Shown: one piece after another, positions 58,671 through 64,000 of the stretch
Numbering within the stretch: position 1 is the stretch's first letter
Layout of the letters: every line of letters starts with the position of its first letter
NCBI RefSeq assembly: GCF_001269985.1
Contig: NZ_BBZB01000001.1
Span: forward strand, 2,728,001-2,792,000
DNA: 64,000 nt
Direction of reading: 5' to 3'
DNA from: Pseudoalteromonas sp. '520P1 No. 423'
GTDB lineage: Bacteria > Pseudomonadota > Gammaproteobacteria > Enterobacterales > Alteromonadaceae
The notes under the pieces: generated by a model
Told to the model about the DNA's origin: nothing
The model's database searches: none
Seen by the model: only the letters and a program-made list of their open reading frames with translations
Program-made: the position numbers and the translations under genes

Positions 58671-59576
58671 ATGACGTTAAAATCACTAATAGCACTTTCT
58701 TTCCTTTTATTCACTGCTGTTTCAAGTGCAAACGGCCGCTGGTATGAAGTGGAAGTTGTATTATTTGAGCATCCTGATAATGAAAAAGTAAATGAAGATT
58801 TTAGCTTTGATTTGTCGCCTATTAAGACCAATAAGTCTGTTGATATGCTATCGGAACATCTTCAGTTAATAGGTCAAAATACATGTTTATCTAAAAGATC
58901 ACAGAGCAATATATTCAATAAAGCCTTAAATACATACAGCTCACCTGTTTGTATCGACAGCATAGATTATATTGCGCTAATGGATAAAACGCCTTTAACG
59001 CTTGATGTGCCAGTTCAAGAAGGCATGGAAACACCCTATATTATTGCCTCTGAAGAATTAGAGTTTAAATCGACAATAAATAGACTCAAGCGTGAAGGCA
59101 TGACGCCTATTTTACATACAGGTTGGCGACAACAAGGATTAAAAGAGCACCAAGCGCCTAGCTATCGTTTATTTGGTGGTAAAAACTTTTCAAAGCAATA
59201 TGATTATTTTGGTAATTTAAAACAGACACAAATTTCATATTTAGATGATACAAATAAAGCAGATGACTTAAATCAGTTTTTCAATAAAATTATAAGTAGT
59301 GATAATTCAGTAAATAGCTCAATTAATAAATCAGCTAACTATAACCCTGAATATCCAAATGAAGCTTGGCAGCTAGATGGTTTGCTTAAAGTGTTTTTAA
59401 GAGGCAAATATTTAAACATTAAAGCTGAATTTAACCTACGTGCAGAAGATCGTACAAACGAAAAGTTAAAAAACTTTCATTTTAATCAATTTCGCCGGGT
59501 GATCAGTAATGAAATACATTATTTTGACCACCCTAAACTTGGCATTCTGATCCAAATCAGACGCTATATGCATTAA
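58671..59576 (+). CDS. csiV: CsiV-family periplasmic protein
   Basis: The 301-residue product has a signal peptide (cleavage near SSANG) and begins GRWYEVEVVLFEH, the family hallmark. The C-terminus (LDGLLKVFLRGKYLNIKAEFNLR, FRRVISNEIHYFDHPKLGILIQIRR) is also conserved. In Vibrio, CsiV partners a peptidoglycan synthesis activator. The ATG directly follows the mfd stop with no gap, an arrangement I recall from other gammaproteobacteria. Confidence 0.88.
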   Translation: MTLKSLIALSFLLFTAVSSANGRWYEVEVVLFEHPDNEKVNEDFSFDLSPIKTNKSVDMLSEHLQLIGQNTCLSKRSQSNIFNKALNTYSSPVCIDSIDYIALMDKTPLTLDVPVQEGMETPYIIASEELEFKSTINRLKREGMTPILHTGWRQQGLKEHQAPSYRLFGGKNFSKQYDYFGNLKQTQISYLDDTNKADDLNQFFNKIISSDNSVNSSINKSANYNPEYPNEAWQLDGLLKVFLRGKYLNIKAEFNLRAEDRTNEKLKNFHFNQFRRVISNEIHYFDHPKLGILIQIRRYMH

Positions 59577-59607
59577 TAATTTAACAAACATATAAAAAGA
59601 GACAAAC

Positions 59608-59856
59608 ATGAAAAAGTATCTTTCAATTTCAGCTATCGCATTCACTTTAACCGCTTGTAGTAAAGTAACTATTGAAAACTATGACAAAGTAAAAGTGGGT
59701 ATGGATAAAACTGAAATTGAACAATTATTAGGTTCTGCTGATAGTTGTGAAGAAAAAACATTACACACAAATTGTATATGGGGTTCAGCTGATAAAAATA
59801 TCACAGCGACTATCGTTGCAGACAAAGTAACTTTATACAGTAAAAAAGGCTTATAA
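59608..59856 (+). CDS. Small lipoprotein with BamE/SmpA-like (DUF3862) domain
   Basis: An 82-residue lipoprotein (lipobox LTAC, Cys17) with the pattern YDKVKVGMDKTEIEQLLG, then CIWG and an ending IVADKVTLYSKKGL. This resembles the SmpA/OmlA and DUF3862 fold that binds other envelope proteins. Ribosome-binding site AAAGAGA. It lies 31 nt after csiV and may be cotranscribed. Confidence 0.75.
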   Translation: MKKYLSISAIAFTLTACSKVTIENYDKVKVGMDKTEIEQLLGSADSCEEKTLHTNCIWGSADKNITATIVADKVTLYSKKGL

Positions 59857-60031
59857 TCTGAGTCATAAATATTAGCTGAAATGTCATATTTCACCTTTTA
59901 TATTTTCTTAAACCTATCATTAATAATACTCAAAGATACAAACCGATACATCCTTTATACAAAACCTCACGATAGTTCATCTCTTGTTTGTTCTTTAATC
60001 AGTACGAAGAACAAAACAAGGAAACTCAAAC

Positions 60032-61135
60032 ATGAAAGCAATAAACAAAAACTTAATAACAATTGCATTGGCTTCTATTTCAGTACTACCTGTTTTAAGC
60101 CAAGCAAATGAATATAAAAACCAACCCGACACCTAAAATTGTAGGTGGCGAACCTGTTACCGATAATTCACGCCCATGGATGACAAGTTTGCAATATAAT
60201 AACCAGCACTTTTGTGGCGCATCTCTTATCTCTGATACTTGGGTACTCACAGCCGCACATTGTGTAGAAGATATTACAAAAGATAATATCAATGGCCTTT
60301 CCATTCGTTCTAACTTTTTAAAGCTAAGTGATGATACACGTACTAAAGCATCCGTTGAAGATATCTATATTCATCCTGATTATAATCAACAAGGCAAAAA
60401 TGCTGCCGATATCGCACTTGTAAAGCTATCTTCTCCAATAACTAATATTCCTTTTATAAAACTGGCAACTGATGAAATCATTGTTGTATCTGGCATGGTG
60501 GGTGCGATGGCGTCTGTTTAAGGTTGGGGCACACTAGAACAAGGTATAATGGACCAGATGTTTTACAAAAAGTGAATGTACCTATTGTTTCTAATGATAC
60601 TTGTAATTCAGCCGAAGTATATTCGGCAAAAAAAAGTACAACTGAAATCTGTGCTGGCATTAAAGAAGGTGGTAAAGATTCTTGTCAAAGTGATAGCGGC
60701 GGTCCATTAGTGATTAACCATAATGGTGAATTTGTACAGGCTGGTGTTGTTTCTTGGGGCGAAGCATGTGCTGTTGCTAATAAGTATGGTGTTTATGCCC
60801 GTGTTAACGCTTTTAATGCTTGGGTTAATGATGTTAAAAGTGGCGATGGCTCAGGCGGTGGTGACAATGAAGTACCAGAAAATGGCTATCTTTTCAGTGG
60901 TGAGTGAGTTGAAGGTATTGAAGGTGAAGCTGATAGTGCAGTTATTTTTAAAATTGATGTTGGCCCTAAAGCAAAACTACTTTGGTTAGACATTGCAGGC
61001 GGTGAAGGTGATGCTGACATTTATGTAAAACATGAACAAGTATTAATTAAAAGACCACAAGAAGGTACTTGGTATATCAAAATTATTGGTTATGAGGCAT
61101 ATCATGATTTAGAACTGATGGGCTTTGCTAGATAG
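60032..61135 (+). pseudogene. Secreted trypsin-like serine protease with PPC domain, multiply disrupted
   Basis: A signal peptide from ATG 60032 (AAGGA in front) ends at a TAA at 60134. After a frameshift the S1 protease starts at PKIVGGEPV and keeps all three catalytic motifs: LTAAHC, AADIALVKL and DSGGPL. A TAA at 60519 interrupts before GWGTLEQG. A frameshift near 60540-60555 then leads to NGPDVLQKVNVPIVSN. A TGA at 60905 precedes a C-terminal PPC-like domain (DSAVIFKIDVGPKAKLLW, GDADIYVK, GTWYIKIIGY) ending at 61135. Four lesions make a functional product very unlikely. Confidence 0.88.
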
Positions 61136-61184
61136 TTCTCAATAATTCGGTAAAGAAAATTAAAAGCAATTTTTAAATGTTGTC

Positions 61185-61215
61185 AAAGCTATGAATATGT
61201 ATTCATAGCTTTTTT
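61185..61215. terminator. Bidirectional terminator, protease pseudogene / prpF
   Basis: AAAGCTATGAATA (61185-61197) and TATTCATAGCTTT (61200-61212) are perfect complements, with a T-run after the plus-strand arm. On the minus strand it lies 12 nt past the prpF stop. Confidence 0.85.
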
Positions 61216-61226
61216 CTTAGAGATAT

Positions 61227-62420
61227 TTAAAACGAATCTCCTGGAATTCGAACCCAACCTTCCATTAAAATACGTGCACTTCGGCTCATAACTGCTTTAT
61301 TAACCGTCCAATTACCTTCATTAATGCTAGCTTGTGCACCTACTTTTAAAGTCCCTGACGGATGGCCAAAAGTAACCGAGTTTTTTCCCTCTTGGGATAA
61401 AACACCATTGTTTGCAGCTAAATTAACCAAAGTACCTGGAATTGCCGCTGCAGTGCCAATCGCAACAGCAGCTGTGCCCATCATAGCATGATGTAATTTA
61501 CCCATAGATAAAGCACGTACATTTAAATCTATATCGCAATCCTTGATTTCTTTACCGCTTGAAGAAGTATAAGCACTGGCTGATGATACAAATGCAACCT
61601 TAGGTGTATGTTGACGCGCTACAGCTTCTTTAACGTCGTTAATCAAACCCATTTTTATTGCACCATGGGCACGAATGGTTTCAAAAAATGTTAAAGCTGT
61701 ATCATCGCCATTAATTGCATCTTGCAATTCAGTTCCTGTATAACCAATTTCTTTCGCATTTAAAAATATAGTAGGAATACCTGCATTGATCATAGTTGCT
61801 TTAAAAGTGCCAACGCCTGGTACTTCTAATTCATCAACAACATTCCCTGTGGGAAACATCGCCTCAGAAGGATCTACTGGCGCAATAAACTCAACAGGCA
61901 CTTCTGCTGCTGGGAATGTCACACCATCTAGTTCAAAACCTCCTGTTTCTTGCACTTCACCATTTGTAATTGGCACTTGTGCAATAATGGTTTTTTTAAT
62001 ATTTGCTTGCCATATACGTACCGTACATACACCATTTTGAGGTATTCGTGCGCTATCAACTAAACCAGAATTAATGGCAAATGAGCCCACTGCTGCTGTT
62101 AAGTTGCCACAGTTACCGCTCCAATCTACAAATGCTTTATCTATTGCAACTTGACCAAATAAATAATCCACATCGTGATCAGCAACCGTGCTTTTCGCTA
62201 AAATAACCGTTTTACTGGTACTTGATGTCGCCCCGCCCATGCCATCTGTTTGTTTACCATATGGATCAGGAGAGCCAATAACACGTAATAAAATATTATC
62301 TCTCACTTCACCTGCCACTTGTGCAGCTTTTGGTAAGTCAGTTAAATTGAAAAATACACCTTTTGATGTACCACCACGCATATAAGTCGCGGGTATTTTT
62401 ATTTGAGGAAGATGAGTCAT
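61227..62420 (-). CDS. prpF: 2-methylaconitate cis-trans isomerase
   Basis: PrpF works with AcnD in the methylcitrate pathway for propionate. The 397-residue protein has the family start PATYMRGGTSKGVFF, SGNCGNLTAAVGSFAI with an active-site cysteine region, and HHAMMGTAAVAIGTAAAIPGT. GAGAG precedes the ATG. It follows acnD on the same strand after a 263 nt spacer full of palindromes. Confidence 0.95.
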   Translation of the reverse strand: MTHLPQIKIPATYMRGGTSKGVFFNLTDLPKAAQVAGEVRDNILLRVIGSPDPYGKQTDGMGGATSSTSKTVILAKSTVADHDVDYLFGQVAIDKAFVDWSGNCGNLTAAVGSFAINSGLVDSARIPQNGVCTVRIWQANIKKTIIAQVPITNGEVQETGGFELDGVTFPAAEVPVEFIAPVDPSEAMFPTGNVVDELEVPGVGTFKATMINAGIPTIFLNAKEIGYTGTELQDAINGDDTALTFFETIRAHGAIKMGLINDVKEAVARQHTPKVAFVSSASAYTSSSGKEIKDCDIDLNVRALSMGKLHHAMMGTAAVAIGTAAAIPGTLVNLAANNGVLSQEGKNSVTFGHPSGTLKVGAQASINEGNWTVNKAVMSRSARILMEGWVRIPGDSF

Positions 62421-62435
62421 TGCGCTCTCTTTTAA

Positions 62436-62538
62436 TTTGAATTGTAAGGCTAAAGCCCTACAATAAAAAATAGAAAATTAGTTAAGCTAACTTTCTATTT
62501 TAGATTTGAATAGTAAGGCTAAAGCCTCACCTACAATA
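62436..62538. repeat. Pair of GGCTAAAGCC direct repeats flanking a hairpin
   Basis: Two copies (62436-62465 and 62505-62538) share GTAAGGCTAAAGCC, a preceding TTTGAAT and a following CTACAATA. Each is itself a near-palindrome around GGCTAAAGCC. Between them AAATAGAAAATTAG (62468-62481) pairs with CTAACTTTCTATTT (62487-62500) with one mismatch. On the minus strand this hairpin runs into six T residues and may terminate or attenuate acnD readthrough into prpF. Confidence 0.6.
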
Positions 62539-62576
62539 TAAAGTAATAAATTCAAATATTTTACTACTTAAAAATT

Positions 62577-62699
62577 GGAGTTAAATGTTTAAACGAGGAA
62601 TTTTTATTTAGAACAAGGCCGAAGCGCGCAATGTACAAGTGTACATGAGCACTTCGAACGCAGTTATAAGTAAAAATAACCGATTAAACGTTTGACTCT
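62577..62699. repeat. About 120 bp imperfect palindrome overlapping the acnD stop
   Basis: The centre is ATGTACA-AG-TGTACAT (62631-62646). Outward, matching blocks include CGAAG with CTTCG, AAC with GTT, ATTTTTATTTA with TAAGTAAAAAT, and GTTTAAACG with CGATTAAAC. The outermost GGAGT/ACTCT pair reaches the last codons of acnD. The size, symmetry and position suggest a non-autonomous mobile or REP-type element or a very large hairpin. No target duplication was identified. Confidence 0.6.
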
Positions 62700-64000
62700 A
62701 AGAAGTCTTGAGCAAATTTCTGTAATACCCCACCTGCATTATAAACAGATACTTCTTCAGCTGTATCTAAACGACACTTAACAGTGAGCTCAACTGTTTC
62801 ACCAGACTTACGTGTCATAAGAACTTTCATAGCTGAACCGGGTGCTATATCACCTACAACATCATAAGTCTCTGTACCATCGATGTTATAAGTGAGGCGT
62901 GTTTCACCATTTGTGAATTCAAGTGGTAATACACCCATACCAACTAAGTTAGTACGGTGAATACGTTCAAAGCCTTGCGCGACGATTACTTCAACACCGG
63001 CTAAACGTACACCTTTAGCAGCCCAATCACGTGATGACCCTTGGCCATAATCAGCGCCCGCGATGATAATTAGCGGCTGTTTACGCTCCATGTAGGTTTC
63101 AATTGCTTCCCACATACGGCTTTCTTGACCTTCAGGCTCAATACGTGCAAGTGATCCTTGCTTTATTTGCCCATTAGCATCACGACACATTTCGTTCAAC
63201 AGCTTTGGATTAGCAAACGTCGCGCGTTGAGCAGTTAAGTGATCGCCACGGTGTGTTGCATACGAGTTAAAATCAACTTCGGGTAAACCCATTTTATCTA
63301 AGTAAGCACCAGCGGCACTGTTTAACTGAATCGCATTTGACGGAGATAAATGATCTGTTGTGATATTGTCGCCCAGTACTGCAAGCGGACGCATTCCTTT
63401 CATTGTTCGCTCACCCGCTAAAGCACCTTCCCAATATGGTGGACGGCGAATATAGGTAGACATCGGACGCCATTCATATAAAGGGTCAATATCTTCTCCA
63501 TAATTTACTTTTAAATCGAACATAGGCTCATAGATTTTTTTGAATTGCTCAGGTTTTACACTTGAGTTTACAATTGCATCTATGTCTTCATCACTTGGCC
63601 AGATATCTTTTAAAGTGATATCGTTACCACTTTGATCTTGCCCTAATACATCTTTTTCAATATCAAAGCGCATCGTGCCTGCAATTGCATAAGCAACAAC
63701 AAGTGGCGGTGATGCTAAAAATGCTTGTTTTGCATAAGGGTGAATTCGACCATCAAAGTTACGGTTACCTGAAAGCACGGCAGTAGCATATAAATCACGA
63801 TCGATTACTTCTTGCTGTATCTTAGGATCAAGTGCCCCGCTCATACCGTTACAGGTTGTACATGCATAAGCAACGATGCCAAAGCCCAACTTTTCCATCT
63901 CTGGTAATAAACCTGAGTCTTCTAAATACAGTTTTGCTACTTTAGAGCCTGGTGCAAATGAAGTTTTAACCCAAGGTTTACGGTTTAAACCTAGTTCATT
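62684..64000 (-). CDS. acnD: Fe/S-dependent 2-methylisocitrate dehydratase (partial, 5' end outside window)
   Basis: The aconitase-family reading frame runs open from the window edge to 62684; only the C-terminal part of about 438 residues is here. Motifs: YACTTCNGMSGALDP with a cluster-type cysteine, VLSGNRNFDGRIHPYAKQAFLASPPLVVAYA, LGDNITTDHLSPSNAI and the swivel domain GADYGQGSSRDWAAKGVRLAGVE. The linkage to prpF identifies it as AcnD rather than AcnA. Internal ATGs such as 63898 are not the start, because the frame continues upstream with family-like sequence. Confidence 0.93.
   Translation of the reverse strand, partial: NELGLNRKPWVKTSFAPGSKVAKLYLEDSGLLPEMEKLGFGIVAYACTTCNGMSGALDPKIQQEVIDRDLYATAVLSGNRNFDGRIHPYAKQAFLASPPLVVAYAIAGTMRFDIEKDVLGQDQSGNDITLKDIWPSDEDIDAIVNSSVKPEQFKKIYEPMFDLKVNYGEDIDPLYEWRPMSTYIRRPPYWEGALAGERTMKGMRPLAVLGDNITTDHLSPSNAIQLNSAAGAYLDKMGLPEVDFNSYATHRGDHLTAQRATFANPKLLNEMCRDANGQIKQGSLARIEPEGQESRMWEAIETYMERKQPLIIIAGADYGQGSSRDWAAKGVRLAGVEVIVAQGFERIHRTNLVGMGVLPLEFTNGETRLTYNIDGTETYDVVGDIAPGSAMKVLMTRKSGETVELTVKCRLDTAEEVSVYNAGGVLQKFAQDFLESNV

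Noticed and set aside
59881..60111. 76-codon plus-strand frame before the protease pseudogene
   Set aside because: It is low-complexity and overlaps the true signal peptide start of the protease gene in another frame.
60723..60989. 88-codon frame inside the protease pseudogene
   Set aside because: It is an out-of-frame shadow; the correct frame there encodes the protease end and the PPC-like domain.

Overview
The window is AT-rich chromosomal DNA from a marine gammaproteobacterium of the order Alteromonadales. A Pseudoalteromonas- or Colwellia-like host is the best guess. This is inferred from the thrS-infC-rpmI-rplT order, an infC gene starting with AUU, a ccoNOQP-fixHIS-fnr-uspE-ttcA block, mfd followed by csiV, a prpF/acnD methylcitrate locus, and many small Alteromonadales-type families (DUF3010, DUF2750, DUF4826, DUF2987-like). 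Almost all of it is ordinary core genome. I see no prophage, CRISPR array, plasmid functions or intact insertion sequence.

Layout. 0-8 kb: a GntR/FCD regulator with threonine aldolase, yaiI, a small lipoprotein, a frameshifted zapE, a LytS/LytTR two-component pair and a SulP permease. 8-13.5 kb: a small membrane protein, a secreted thioredoxin-fold protein, an Lrp regulator, an M14 carboxypeptidase with a solute-binding protein, and an SDR. 13.5-17 kb: rplT, rpmI, infC and thrS with several candidate RNA control structures. 17-23 kb: small conserved unknowns, an endonuclease/exonuclease/phosphatase protein, and a pair of exported amidohydrolases of which one has lost its metal site. 23-26.5 kb: late cobalamin assembly (cobC-like, cobU, cobT, cobS, cobO). 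26.5-33.3 kb: DUF445, a fructosamine-kinase-like protein, CPXCG, ribE, a MATE pump, two identical tRNA-Val genes, a UPF0149 protein, a DUF2987-like protein and a Bax-like glucosaminidase. 33.5-34.2 kb: a decayed locus in which a TonB-receptor 5' end is joined to an ISAs1-type transposase fragment. 35-45.3 kb: cbb3 oxidase with its assembly genes, the FNR regulator, uspE and ttcA. 45.4-59.9 kb: mnmA, hflD, purB, roxA, a GNAT protein, DUF4826, lolCDE, a PilZ-like protein, mfd, csiV and a small lipoprotein. 60-64 kb: a trypsin-PPC pseudogene, then prpF and the partial acnD, separated by palindromic repeats.

How the genes work together. The largest functional block is microaerobic respiration: a high-affinity cbb3 oxidase, its copper and assembly factors, and the oxygen-sensing FNR protein. 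Translation is represented by L20, L35, IF3, ThrRS, TtcA, MnmA, RoxA and tRNA-Val. Cell-envelope upkeep is represented by lolCDE, Bax and csiV. Nothing here is a convincing new multi-gene system. The best leads are local: a roughly 120 bp imperfect palindrome overlapping the acnD stop codon, the amidohydrolase pair with one degenerate member, the TonB/IS junction scar, the multiply broken trypsin gene that keeps its catalytic triad, the single frameshift in zapE, and a possible tRNA-anticodon mimic in the thrS leader.
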